DNA of 64,000 nucleotides from CAZWVI01 sp964637165. GTDB taxonomy: Bacteria > Planctomycetota > UBA1135. Shown one piece after another: positions 33,672-42,430 of this stretch. Position 1 is the stretch's first letter. Each line of letters starts with the position of its first letter. The stretch is from positions 1 to 64,000 of the forward strand of contig CAZWVI010000007.1 in NCBI GenBank assembly GCA_964637165.1, read 5' to 3'. A program made the position numbers and the translations under genes. The notes below the pieces were generated by a model that made no database searches, was not told the DNA's origin, and saw only the letters and a program-made list of their open reading frames with translations.

Positions 33672-35658
33672 CCGGTACTGGCCAACGTTTCTTGATTACT
33701 TTTTGTTCAAAAATTCCTAGTGAACTTGAAGTAATCATGTAAAGCGACAAACCGGCCGCATAGTTGTAAAGCATCACGCCAAACATAATTGGCATGAAGG
33801 CCATCATTTTTTGCATTTGCGCTTGCTGCGGATCAGTTGGCTTCGGCATGGATCGCTGGTGCCAAACCCATAACACAATCATAATTAGCGGCAAGACGTT
33901 TAACCCAGTAACCGCACTAAGCAGCGGTAAATCTGTGAGTGGGCCACCAAAATCAATAAACGCATCTGGGCGCGAAAGGTCTTGAATCCAGAGCATGAAT
34001 GGTTCATGACGCAACAAGATTGAACAGCGCAGCGCGGCGAACAATCCAATGAAGATTGGGAACTGCAACAAGATGGGCAAGCAACCGCCAAACGGTGGCG
34101 ACAACTTATGTTCGCGATAAAGTTCCATCGTAAGCTGCTGCTTTTTCGTTGGGTCCTTTGCGTACTTTTCGTTAATTTTGGCCAACTGTGGCTTCAACTT
34201 GGCAACTTTCGCTTGATAAATAGCCATCTTAGTTTGCGAGCTTCGGTTAATCGGGAACATTAATCCGCGCACCAACATGGTCATTAAAATAATTGCAAAG
34301 CCCCAGTTGCCAACAATCGAGTAAAAGAATTTAATAATCCATAAGATGGTTGGCGCAACCGCACCAGTGAAGAACATCCGATAAAAGAATGAACCGCCAA
34401 AGTCAATATTGGTAATTACCGCATCAAGTGGACGAAACTTGGCGCGACTCAAAATATCTGGATCTTTAGGTCCGATATACCACTCGAAATTTTGACTTTC
34501 AGTGGCAGCACCCGAGGTGCCAACGTGCAAATTAAATGCACCTGAGGCCGATGTACGGGTCCAGCTTCGGTCCCATTGGACCGCGGCTGCTTGCGACCAG
34601 ACGCTGCGCCAACGGCGCACTTCAGATGCTTCTAGCCCAATTTCACTGGCAAGTTCATCGGCACTGGGCTGGCGACCCAACTTGGCTAGCAAAGCTACAT
34701 CAGCATTAGCCACTAGGCCAAGTGACTCGCGCTCCGATTCAGTGAAAGGCTGTAGTAGTCCCTCCTCAAAGGCCACCGTGTCAAATAGTGCCTCGGCGCG
34801 AGCACCGCCAAATGCGCGATCCAGCGGGCGAATTACCGACAAGAAGTATTTCGATCCTTCTACCACAAATGCGAATTGACCATTCCACTTGTCGGCATTG
34901 GCACGATTAGACGGAAGCGATCCACTCGGATGGTAAACCTCGACCTCATCGACTTTGTCGAATTCCAGACGGGCGGCTCCAGCGTAGGGATTTTGATAAA
35001 AAGTATCCGGTTCGGCGATGATTCCACCGCCAGTCGCAAGCCGGAAACCGAGGTCGCCGACCACGCTTTTTTCAATTCCTTCAGTTGGAGTTGCGCTGAC
35101 TTGCAAGCTAACCATGCGTTGCACATCATCGGCCTCGCCGTCAAGACCGAGCGCTGAAGACAAGCTAATCGACTTAGTTATTTTCACCCCAGTTGGGGTG
35201 GTCAAAGTGAATAACACATTTTGTGCATTCGCTTGTTCGACTTGCCATTCGGCGGCATCTAATTCGACCCCAAGTTGGCCAGCCGGCTCTACCAAGCGCA
35301 AGCCATCACGCCGGCGGTGGTGTTGATTGCGCGCTTTTTCGCCAGCGACTGGCGGCTGGGCTTTCACCGACTGCAGTAAAGTCAACCAATCATCAGGATT
35401 TTCTGAAACACCATTGTGCTCGCTGAAATCTTTCAGTTGGGCTTTAACACAACCGGCACCTTGAGTACTCCATTCGGTATAGAGTAAATCGTTTTCTAAC
35501 ACTATGATTTGCTCGGCAAATTCAGCGGTGTCAAAATTTTCAATGTGCGAGCCTATTATTTGTTCACTTGGTTGAGTTGTATCGCCAGTACAAGTACGGA
35601 ACACAAACATGGCCAGTAGGCCCCAAACCAAGAGAGTTAGCAGTGAGCGGTTTTTCAT
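33652..35658 (-). CDS. yidC: Membrane protein insertase YidC
   Basis: YidC inserts and folds inner-membrane proteins, alone or with SecYEG. The 668-aa protein has an N-terminal transmembrane anchor (about 6-22), a large periplasmic beta-sandwich domain to about residue 410 as in Gram-negative bacteria, and the conserved five-helix insertase core. In the core, the groove arginine lies in MLVRGLMFPINR, and the cytoplasmic hairpin and the FGGCLPILLQFPIFIGLF stretch are recognisable. It starts 4 bp after the phosphoesterase gene and is followed by mnmE. Confidence 0.96.
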   Translation of the reverse strand: MKNRSLLTLLVWGLLAMFVFRTCTGDTTQPSEQIIGSHIENFDTAEFAEQIIVLENDLLYTEWSTQGAGCVKAQLKDFSEHNGVSENPDDWLTLLQSVKAQPPVAGEKARNQHHRRRDGLRLVEPAGQLGVELDAAEWQVEQANAQNVLFTLTTPTGVKITKSISLSSALGLDGEADDVQRMVSLQVSATPTEGIEKSVVGDLGFRLATGGGIIAEPDTFYQNPYAGAARLEFDKVDEVEVYHPSGSLPSNRANADKWNGQFAFVVEGSKYFLSVIRPLDRAFGGARAEALFDTVAFEEGLLQPFTESERESLGLVANADVALLAKLGRQPSADELASEIGLEASEVRRWRSVWSQAAAVQWDRSWTRTSASGAFNLHVGTSGAATESQNFEWYIGPKDPDILSRAKFRPLDAVITNIDFGGSFFYRMFFTGAVAPTILWIIKFFYSIVGNWGFAIILMTMLVRGLMFPINRSSQTKMAIYQAKVAKLKPQLAKINEKYAKDPTKKQQLTMELYREHKLSPPFGGCLPILLQFPIFIGLFAALRCSILLRHEPFMLWIQDLSRPDAFIDFGGPLTDLPLLSAVTGLNVLPLIMIVLWVWHQRSMPKPTDPQQAQMQKMMAFMPIMFGVMLYNYAAGLSLYMITSSSLGIFEQKVIKKRWPVPGANSNK

Positions 35659-35662
35659 CTAT

Positions 35663-36454
35663 TTAACGCCCGGCAAGCAGGCGGTCGCCAAGGGTATTAG
35701 GCAACTCAGGGGTTTCTATGATGCGCGCGCGAGCGGCTTCAACATCGTATTCAACGCGGCGCCAGCGAATGCTTTCACCATCGAACAGAGCATAACAAGC
35801 GCGTGGGTCTCCATCGCGCGGTTGGCCAACTGAGCCAACGTTGATTAAATATCGGGCCTCGTCTTCTAATTGCAATTCACTTGCAAGAGCGTTAGCTCGG
35901 ACAAATTTTTCACCCTGCTTAAACCAGCCGGGGTGATGAGTATGGCCATAAAAGCATAATCGCTGCGCAGACTTTTCAAAATTCGCCTCTAGTTGCCCGG
36001 CGCGCGAGTCGGCATTTGGCAATAAGTACTCAGAAAGCGGTTCGCATGGCGATGCATGCACTAACAACATCTCTTCACCACCGTCGTAGCGTAAAGTTTG
36101 AATCGCGTGCAAGTCGCCGAGCCAATCCCAAATCGCCCAATTTTTTTCGAGCTCTGGGTCGAGGGCGGTGCGGGTGAAATCGATTGCCGCTAAAGCGCGA
36201 TCGTTAAAACCAAAAGCAGCTTGGTCGTCCAATAATGCGGCATCGTGATTTCCGAGCAGACACAAACCACAACGTTGGCGAATTATGTTTACCACCGCAA
36301 AAGGTTGCGCGCCGTATCCGACCACGTCTCCTAAGCAAACAACATCGGATACGCCTTGCGCATCGATATCGCGCAAAGTCGCTTCCAATGCCTCAAGGTT
36401 GGCATGGACGTCAGAGATTAGAGCTAACAAGGGTTTTATTGCGAGTTGCCACAA
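35663..36454 (-). CDS. Calcineurin-like metallophosphoesterase (YfcE/MJ0936-like)
   Basis: This cytosolic phosphodiesterase-fold protein (up to 263 aa) shows all metal motifs: SDVHANLEAL, CLGDVVGYG, LLGNHDA and YGHTHHPGW. This pattern fits the family of small non-specific phosphodiesterases. The start is uncertain: the TTG at 36454 gives the longest frame and overlaps the 5' part of the divergent foldase open frame. A second TTG about nine codons later would begin directly at the first beta strand. Confidence 0.87.
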   Translation of the reverse strand: MWQLAIKPLLALISDVHANLEALEATLRDIDAQGVSDVVCLGDVVGYGAQPFAVVNIIRQRCGLCLLGNHDAALLDDQAAFGFNDRALAAIDFTRTALDPELEKNWAIWDWLGDLHAIQTLRYDGGEEMLLVHASPCEPLSEYLLPNADSRAGQLEANFEKSAQRLCFYGHTHHPGWFKQGEKFVRANALASELQLEDEARYLINVGSVGQPRDGDPRACYALFDGESIRWRRVEYDVEAARARIIETPELPNTLGDRLLAGR

Positions 36455-36535
36455 CTAGGAGGTATCCTGAGGCAACTTAGCCTTGCATTGTCCTGTTCTC
36501 CCCCCTTCCCTGCAAGCATTGCTAGACATTCCATC

Positions 36536-37483
36536 ATGATTGTTTCACTAATCCTCGCCCACGCCATAAATCTGCCTTTTCCACAAGAATTGCAAGAGCC
36601 AGAAGCCCTGCCGGCCGGCTCGGTGGCACGCCTTAACGAACAGCTGGTCAGCCGTAGTGACTATCTAGACTTTCTGTATTTACGCTTTGGAAAACGTGCG
36701 ATCGAAGAATATTTGGGCGAACTGCTACTCGCAGAAGAAGCCGCGGAATATGGGATTTCAGTGAGCGCGGAAGAAGTTGCAACAATCGTCAAGCAACGTG
36801 AAGATGCCGCGCGAGCCAACCCCCGACCCGACAGCTTCGATGATGAGCTAAAGCGCAATGGTCAAAACTTGGCGATGTACCGAGCGGCGGCGAGTTCTGA
36901 AATTCGCAAAGAATTACTTTTAAATCGCTTGGTAATAATGACGCGAGTCATCACTGACCAACGCCTTGAACAAGCTTTTGAAATAAAATATGGCGCTGGT
37001 GGGCGCAGAATGAAGGTGCGCCATATCGTGATTATGCCTAATGTGTTGCGTGCTGAAAAATTGCGCGCCGGCGTCAAACCTAACGATATTAATCTTGAAG
37101 AGTTACACAGCAAGGCCGAACAAATCGCTGCGGACATCAAGACCGAACTCGATGCCGGAGGGGATTTCGCGAGCACCGCAGCATTAAAATCACATGACCG
37201 CGTCACCAAAGACCGCGGTGGCGAGTTATTAAATTACAACGGCCGCCTTTACGGCCCAAGTTTTTACGACACCATAGCCAACTTAGAACTCAATAAAACT
37301 TCCAAAGTGATTAAGACTGGAGCAGGTTATCACGTAGCTCAAGTAGTCGAGCGAAGCATTACCAAACTTGACGATGTGCGTGCCGAATTATCAAAAGAAA
37401 TATTAGCCAGTGAAGCAACCTGGCAAGAGAAAAATGCGCTCCTACAAGCTTTGCGTGGCAAGGCTAAAGTTCAAGTTTGGTAG
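36536..37483 (+). CDS. Parvulin-type peptidyl-prolyl isomerase (SurA/PrsA-like)
   Basis: This 315-aa protein starts at ATG 36536; the longer frame to 36446 overlaps the divergent gene and gives a poor signal. A short hydrophobic N-terminus is followed by a SurA-like helical region. The parvulin domain shows RHIVIMPN, an insert, GGDFASTA, SHDRVTKDRGGELLNYNG and GYHVAQVVER. It probably helps fold exported proteins. The N-terminal hydrophobic stretch is short, so export is likely but not certain. The 3' end overlaps convergent nadD by 13 bp. Confidence 0.83.
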   Translation: MIVSLILAHAINLPFPQELQEPEALPAGSVARLNEQLVSRSDYLDFLYLRFGKRAIEEYLGELLLAEEAAEYGISVSAEEVATIVKQREDAARANPRPDSFDDELKRNGQNLAMYRAAASSEIRKELLLNRLVIMTRVITDQRLEQAFEIKYGAGGRRMKVRHIVIMPNVLRAEKLRAGVKPNDINLEELHSKAEQIAADIKTELDAGGDFASTAALKSHDRVTKDRGGELLNYNGRLYGPSFYDTIANLELNKTSKVIKTGAGYHVAQVVERSITKLDDVRAELSKEILASEATWQEKNALLQALRGKAKVQVW

Positions 37484-38046
37484 AGCTTGCGGCGTTTAAT
37501 TTCCGCGAGCACGGTTTTGGGCAACTTGTCCGTGCACTCACTGTTCGTGCTTAGAGCCTGACGAATCGCCGTAGCTTCAATATCCACCAAAGGCATTTCG
37601 AGCATTTGCCCGCCACCTTCCCAAATCACTGTTTCCCAGTTTCTACGCGGCACGAATACAAAATCAACCAACTCTTTTATGCGCGGTAAATTTCGCCAGC
37701 TAGGCAAGTGTGATTGCGAATCGCCACCCAACACTAAAGACAAGCGCGCGGCAGGGTTTTGTTGTTGTAACTCTTCTAAGGTGTCGACCGTATAGGAAGG
37801 GCCTTGACGTTCGACTTCAGCACGGTTTAATATTTCATCGCTGCGATTGGCGATAGCAAGTTCAATCAAGACACAGCGTGCATCACCAGAAGTTGGAGCT
37901 TGGGCCAATTTATGTGGTGCGTGCCCAGCCGGAATCCACATAAAAAGATCGGGCTTTAATTGTTGACGTACCGCATCGGCGACCGCGAGGTGGCCATTAT
38001 GAATCGGGTCAAATGACCCTCCATAAATAGCGATGTGTTTAAACAT
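37471..38046 (-). CDS. nadD: Nicotinate-nucleotide adenylyltransferase
   Basis: NadD joins nicotinate mononucleotide and ATP to deamido-NAD in NAD synthesis. It is 191 aa from ATG 38046, which overlaps the hisS stop as TGATG; the TTG one codon earlier is less likely. The nucleotidyltransferase signature GGSFDPIHNGHL lies at the N-terminus, and the C-terminal ISSTAIR-equivalent reads IEATAIR. Length and motifs fit the family. It is probably translated together with hisS. Confidence 0.92.
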   Translation of the reverse strand: MFKHIAIYGGSFDPIHNGHLAVADAVRQQLKPDLFMWIPAGHAPHKLAQAPTSGDARCVLIELAIANRSDEILNRAEVERQGPSYTVDTLEELQQQNPAARLSLVLGGDSQSHLPSWRNLPRIKELVDFVFVPRRNWETVIWEGGGQMLEMPLVDIEATAIRQALSTNSECTDKLPKTVLAEIKRRKLYQT

Positions 38047-39344
38047 CAAGTTTTAGTTAAGTGCGCAAGAACCTCGTCAAGGCTGATTGTTTGCTCTTGA
38101 CGGTCGGCCATATTGCGCATTACGACTTGTTGATTGGCACGCTCTTCGGGCCCGGTAACTAGCACAACTTTGGCCCCTAATTTAGTCGCCTCTTTAAATT
38201 GAGCTTTTGCCGATTTGTTACGGAAATCTAATTCGACACCAGCAAGGCCGGCGGCGCGCAAGCGACCTGCCAAAGCAAGAGTGGCGGCGCGATCTTCGGC
38301 ACCGATGGCGACACAATAAATTTCGGCTCCAAGTTCATTGCGAAAGTCAGCAAGTTGATCTTCGGTCGGCAAGTTGATTTCCGCCATCGCAAGTTGCGCC
38401 GGGGTAAATCCAATTGCAAATCCAACCGCAGGAGTAGCAACACCTCCGACCTCTTCGACAAGACCGTCGTAACGACCGCCTCCACATAAAGCTGAACGTG
38501 CACCGAGCGGCGGGTAGTGAATTTCAAAAACTGTGCGCGAGTAGTAATCTAGGCCACGGACAATTGAGGGGTCTTCCACCGGCTTTCGGCCCAAAGCAGC
38601 AAGTCCTGCCAGGAATTCGGCGTGGTGCTGAGCTGACTGTGGGGCCATGAATTCAGCCAATTTTGGATACTTCTGGCTCAATTCTCGACATTTGACATTA
38701 TTGCAATCCAACAGCCGGAAAACATTTCGCTCAAAGCGGTTACGGCAATCGTCACAGCGTTCACTCAAGCTGTCGGCAAAGTGCTTTTTAAGGGCAGCAC
38801 GCCAGTTATCACGGTCGCAAGGGTCCCCCATGGTGTTGATTCGCACCTCAAGTTGGCTGTCAAATCCAAGATTTTCGAAAAAGCGCATCGCTAAATCGAC
38901 AATTTCAGCGTCGAGCAGTGGATTTTCTGAGCCAAATGCCTCAATTCCAAATTGGGTAAATTGACGGTCGCGGCCCTTTTGTGGGCGCTCGTAGCGAAAC
39001 ATAGGACCCAGATAGAACCACTTCTGCAGTGGGTTTGTCTTCGCGTAACCACCTTGCACATAGGCTCTTGCGGCTGAGGCCGTGCCCTCTGGGCGAAATG
39101 TATGGGAGGCACTCCCTTCGGCACGCGGCGGCACGGTGAACATTTCTTTCTCCACCACGTCGGAGCTTTCGCCCAAGGAACGTGAAAAAAGTCTGGTTTC
39201 CTCGAACAGTGGGGTGCGTATTTCACTGTAGCGATAGGAACGCGCCAACTTACGGGCGACATTTTCCATGTATCGCACCGTGACCAGGTCTTCTGGCAAA
39301 AGGTCGCGGGTCCCGCGAGGAGCTTGGTAGGCGTCGGATGCCAT
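38046..39344 (-). CDS. hisS: Histidyl-tRNA synthetase
   Basis: This class II aminoacyl-tRNA synthetase of 432 aa charges tRNA-His. It has RGTRDLLPEDL at the N-terminus, motif 2 around FRYERPQKGRDRQFTQFG, the histidine-specific GLDYYSRTVFE, motif 3 with GGGRYDGL, and the C-terminal anticodon-binding domain ending LDEVLAHL. All are intact. A 121-bp gap to the divergent small lipoprotein gene holds the promoters. Confidence 0.96.
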   Translation of the reverse strand: MASDAYQAPRGTRDLLPEDLVTVRYMENVARKLARSYRYSEIRTPLFEETRLFSRSLGESSDVVEKEMFTVPPRAEGSASHTFRPEGTASAARAYVQGGYAKTNPLQKWFYLGPMFRYERPQKGRDRQFTQFGIEAFGSENPLLDAEIVDLAMRFFENLGFDSQLEVRINTMGDPCDRDNWRAALKKHFADSLSERCDDCRNRFERNVFRLLDCNNVKCRELSQKYPKLAEFMAPQSAQHHAEFLAGLAALGRKPVEDPSIVRGLDYYSRTVFEIHYPPLGARSALCGGGRYDGLVEEVGGVATPAVGFAIGFTPAQLAMAEINLPTEDQLADFRNELGAEIYCVAIGAEDRAATLALAGRLRAAGLAGVELDFRNKSAKAQFKEATKLGAKVVLVTGPEERANQQVVMRNMADRQEQTISLDEVLAHLTKT

Positions 39345-39397
39345 CTTGACTAACAGGATAACTCGGCGGCTCTTTCCTCCCTACTTCTAGTCGACCG

Positions 39398-39426
39398 TTG
39401 ACTGAACCACTCCAGAAGATTACATT
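39398..39426 (+). promoter_or_regulatory. Sigma-70-type promoter of the small duplicated lipoprotein
   Basis: TTGACT (39398-39403) and TACATT (39421-39426) are separated by exactly 17 bp. The predicted start near 39433 leaves a leader of about 33 nt before the ATG at 39466. Confidence 0.6.
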
Positions 39427-39465
39427 CCCTCTGTCTGAGGATGCCCTCGACCCCCCATCGATTAA

Positions 39466-39750
39466 ATGAAGCGACTCCGCCTCCTTGCCGTTCTTAGCCT
39501 CGCCGTAATGGCGCTTGGCTTTGGTTCCTGTACTCGTTCAATCACGACTGACGTGAGCCAAAAAGGGCAAGTCGTCAGCCGCGACTCTGGCCATGTACTG
39601 GATTCTTTCAACAAATACTTCCTGAACTACGACGCTGACGATCCTTACACCGAGGACTGGAATGTGCTTAAGCGTGACAGCAATCATGTTTACGATTTAG
39701 CTTCCAAGATGCTGCTAAACCACAATCCAGACGACCCGACTCTCGATTAA
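39466..39750 (+). CDS. Small lipoprotein with an internal 24-residue duplication
   Basis: This 94-aa protein has a lipoprotein signal (GFGSC, Cys22). The mature part consists almost entirely of two copies of a 24-residue unit at 37-60 and 68-91, identical at 12 positions. Both carry RDS-x-HV-x-D, a central K and LN, and end in DDP. I do not recognise the family. It has its own strong promoter and an excellent terminator, so it is a free-standing and probably well-expressed gene. The acidic DDP ends may bind divalent metal, but that is speculation. Confidence 0.75.
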   Translation: MKRLRLLAVLSLAVMALGFGSCTRSITTDVSQKGQVVSRDSGHVLDSFNKYFLNYDADDPYTEDWNVLKRDSNHVYDLASKMLLNHNPDDPTLD

Positions 39751-39770
39751 TTTATTAACTAATCGAAACC

Positions 39771-39804
39771 AAAAGAGTTCAGAGTTAATTCTCTGAACTC
39801 TTTT
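39771..39804. terminator. Bidirectional intrinsic terminator
   Basis: AAAAGAGTTCAGAG, a 6-nt loop, and CTCTGAACTCTTTT form a perfect 14-bp stem, with T-runs on both sides when read in either direction. It lies between the small lipoprotein gene and the convergent SGNH-hydrolase gene and should end both transcripts. Confidence 0.88.
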
Positions 39805-39805
39805 T

Positions 39806-40486
39806 TTATTCCAACAAGCGTTTAAGTCGCGGAATAATCATTGCGCAATATTTGTCAGCTGCATAATGGTGGTCGCTTTTATCGAGGTTCAATAAGCGGT
39901 CAGCAACCAGACCATTGGCGCCCAAAGATTGTTCATCCATGTCCCAAAACTCAATATTATTTGCCCGGCAAAACTGCTTCATCATTCCGTTAAATTGCAA
40001 AGTTAGATTGGTGCGCGCGACTTGAGAGGCTTTTACCGATCGCCGCGCATTGGCAACATTGCCAACATAATCTCCGTCCTTCAAAGTTGGTAGTGGCGCA
40101 CTCATGCAAACCACTTTGGTGCTTTCCTTTAAAGACAACAGCAAGGCTTGATAATTGTCCACTGCACGTTGCAACATATCAGCTACCGATATTTGATGTT
40201 TCTCAGCTCGATACCAAATTACAAATCCAGTATCAACTTCGCCGATTTGAACAATTGTGATGGCCGATTTGATACGACCAAGGTGTTCATCGAAAGAAAC
40301 CCGCGCTTGGGTTTTGGAATTTGGATTAGCCAATCCAGACAAAGTTGCGCCGCTAACCGACATCACTGAAAATTTATAGCCAGGCAAGGCCTTTGCTATT
40401 AATTGATTGGCAAAAATCGCCGCGTGCGAATCACCCAAAACCGCAATGGTCTGGGGAAACAGGCGATTCCACATGGTCTTAAACAT
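39806..40486 (-). CDS. SGNH/GDSL-type hydrolase-like protein
   Basis: This 226-aa protein has the block I GDSHAA motif near residue 18, a glycine block around SGATLSGL, and a C-terminal DHHYA that supplies the catalytic Asp-x-x-His. This is a typical SGNH esterase or acetylhydrolase layout. There is no signal peptide, and the N-terminal MFKTMWNRLFPQ is amphipathic, so a cytosolic or membrane-edge location is likely. Related proteins act on acetylated carbohydrates, but the substrate is unknown. Its start lies only 19 bp from the divergent coiled-coil lipoprotein gene. Confidence 0.72.
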   Translation of the reverse strand: MFKTMWNRLFPQTIAVLGDSHAAIFANQLIAKALPGYKFSVMSVSGATLSGLANPNSKTQARVSFDEHLGRIKSAITIVQIGEVDTGFVIWYRAEKHQISVADMLQRAVDNYQALLLSLKESTKVVCMSAPLPTLKDGDYVGNVANARRSVKASQVARTNLTLQFNGMMKQFCRANNIEFWDMDEQSLGANGLVADRLLNLDKSDHHYAADKYCAMIIPRLKRLLE

Positions 40487-40493
40487 TTATCGC

Positions 40494-40499
40494 TATGAT
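40494..40499 (+). promoter_or_regulatory. Putative -10 of the coiled-coil lipoprotein (leaderless)
   Basis: TATGAT ends 6 nt before the ATG at 40506, so transcription probably begins at the start codon. The -35 region, inside the divergent gene's first codons, is weak. Confidence 0.4.
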
Positions 40500-40505
40500 A
40501 ACACC

Positions 40506-41234
40506 ATGAAACCATTCCTACCCATGTTGCTGTTAGTGAGCTTGCTAGGCGCCTGCTCGACTATTCACGTTCAACCAGAAGTTCTTGATGAAGAAATTTT
40601 AGACACCGATGAAAGTGGTGAAGATTTATGGACAGAAGATGTTGATGAAATCAATAGTGAAAAGCTGGAAGAACTTGAAGATGCGCGGCGTGAATTGCAT
40701 TTACTTATTATTCAAACTGAATTCAGCCTTAGAAGCAACGAGTTAGATTTAATTGAAGCTGAAGAAGCGCTCGATGAAGCTCGGCGGGCATTGCGTTTAC
40801 ATATGAGTATTGAAATGCCGCGACAAATCGAGAACGCCGAACAATCCTTAGCCTATCAAGTTAATTCGCTAAAGAATGCTGAAGATGAATTGGCCCAACT
40901 CGAACAACTTTATGGTGATGCCGAGTTTGCCGAAGCAACTGCTGAAATCGTAATTGGTCGCGCCCGCCGTTCGCTTGAAATGGAGCGCATTGACATGCGC
41001 CATGAAGAAGAAGATTTGCGCAATTTGCACAAATATGAATTACCCCAAGCAATTATTTCTTTAGAGCGCGATATCCGCCGCGCGGAGCTTGAGCTGGAAG
41101 GTGCACGGGTCGAAATGGAAGTTGCCGAAATTGAAGCCGCCCATGAAATCGGTCAAGCTGAAGATGCGCTTTCTCAACTTGAAGAAGACTTGGGTGTTGA
41201 TGAAGATGAAATCCAAGAAGAGGACGAAGATTAG
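40506..41234 (+). CDS. Acidic coiled-coil lipoprotein
   Basis: This protein is 242 aa from ATG 40506; a longer frame from 40407 runs through the divergent gene and is rejected. A lipoprotein signal peptide ends at LLGAC (Cys17). The mature protein is very rich in Glu and Leu, with long heptad stretches from about residue 50 to 230 predicted to form coiled coils, and an acidic tail EEDED. Such proteins act as periplasmic spacers or scaffolds. I do not recognise a named family. Its stop overlaps the GTG of the toroid protein (TAGTG), so they are probably produced together. Confidence 0.75.
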   Translation: MKPFLPMLLLVSLLGACSTIHVQPEVLDEEILDTDESGEDLWTEDVDEINSEKLEELEDARRELHLLIIQTEFSLRSNELDLIEAEEALDEARRALRLHMSIEMPRQIENAEQSLAYQVNSLKNAEDELAQLEQLYGDAEFAEATAEIVIGRARRSLEMERIDMRHEEEDLRNLHKYELPQAIISLERDIRRAELELEGARVEMEVAEIEAAHEIGQAEDALSQLEEDLGVDEDEIQEEDED

Positions 41235-42430
41235 TGATTCTGGCAAGCTTATTTATTGCTTGTCTGACGCCACAAGTCGAACCACCGACTGCGCGCGAAC
41301 GGGCCGTACACGGCATGGAGGCCGCGCGCGATTGGCTGCTGGCTAATCAAGAAGATAATGGCGCCTGGGGTCATTGGCGCAAACCAGAACCTGGCGCCGA
41401 GTTTTGGTCAACCCCCGAAACGCATTACGCCTTCCAAGCCGCGACCACCGCACTTGGGTGCATGAGCATGCTTGACTACTTGGACTTTTTAGGCGCGACG
41501 CAACAAAGCAACCAAAAGGTCGAAGATGCACTAACTAAAGGCCTCGATTTCTTAATCACGAAGGCCAACGTGAAGCGCCCGAATAATTGGGATACGGACC
41601 ATACTTGGGCCTTAAGTTACGGAATGGTAGCCTTGGCTCAGGCAAGCACCCACCCCCACTTTCAAAGCTCACAGCAAGCTACTCGTTTAGCCAAAATGCA
41701 AAGTGCAGGCGAAGAATTAATCGCCCGTTTAGGGAAGTATCAAACCGCCTCTGGTGGTTGGGCCTACTACGCTGATGAATCAATGGCCGCGCGGCCTCAT
41801 TGGGCGACATCTTTCCAAACCGCAGTGGTGGTACTTGGTTTATTGGACGCGCGCGAGCTCGGCTGGAATGTTAGCGAAGACCGTTTAATGCGCGCGATTA
41901 ACGCAGTGCGCAAAACTCGTTTACCAAATGGAGCCTACGCTTACTCGGTGCAACTTTACCCGAATGTCGGCGGCCTTGCGAGTATCAACCAAATCAAAGG
42001 ATCGCTTGGACGAATTCAGGTTTGTAATTTGGCATTGTTCCAAGCCGCTGAGGCTGGCCTATGGAATGATGATCTTAATCTTGGCGAAGAACAACTCGAA
42101 CAAGGCCTACGTTTTTTCTTTAAGGACCATAAGTTTTTAGATGCCGCTGCCGGGCGACCAATACCCCACGAGTCGTGGTACTCGAACTCCGGATATTTTT
42201 ACTTTTTTGGACACTACTATGCCGCAGGTGTGGTGCGCCAGTTGAGCAATGAATTGCGCGGCGAGTTCGCGCCACGTTTATGGCGTGAGACTTTAAAATA
42301 TCAAGCTAAAGATGGCAGTTTGCTTGACTTCAAAATGAATTCGCAAGGGCGGCCTTATGCAACAGCTTATGCGCTCAGCGCACTTGCCCAGACCATACCG
42401 CCGGCTCAACCGGAAGTTGGGCAAGACTGA
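41234..42430 (+). CDS. Secreted alpha/alpha-toroid protein (prenyltransferase/squalene-cyclase-like repeats)
   Basis: This 398-aa protein has a GTG start and an N-terminal signal peptide. The body carries repeats of the terpene-cyclase/prenyltransferase toroid type, for example DWLLANQEDNGAWG, LIARLGKYQTASGGWAYY and LKYQAKDGSLLDF. The catalytic DxDD of squalene-hopene cyclase is not visible, so a cyclase role is not supported. Planctomycetes and related bacteria have many exported proteins of this fold with unknown function. Its 3' end overlaps convergent gluQ by 56 bp. Confidence 0.75.
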   Translation: MILASLFIACLTPQVEPPTARERAVHGMEAARDWLLANQEDNGAWGHWRKPEPGAEFWSTPETHYAFQAATTALGCMSMLDYLDFLGATQQSNQKVEDALTKGLDFLITKANVKRPNNWDTDHTWALSYGMVALAQASTHPHFQSSQQATRLAKMQSAGEELIARLGKYQTASGGWAYYADESMAARPHWATSFQTAVVVLGLLDARELGWNVSEDRLMRAINAVRKTRLPNGAYAYSVQLYPNVGGLASINQIKGSLGRIQVCNLALFQAAEAGLWNDDLNLGEEQLEQGLRFFFKDHKFLDAAAGRPIPHESWYSNSGYFYFFGHYYAAGVVRQLSNELRGEFAPRLWRETLKYQAKDGSLLDFKMNSQGRPYATAYALSALAQTIPPAQPEVGQD

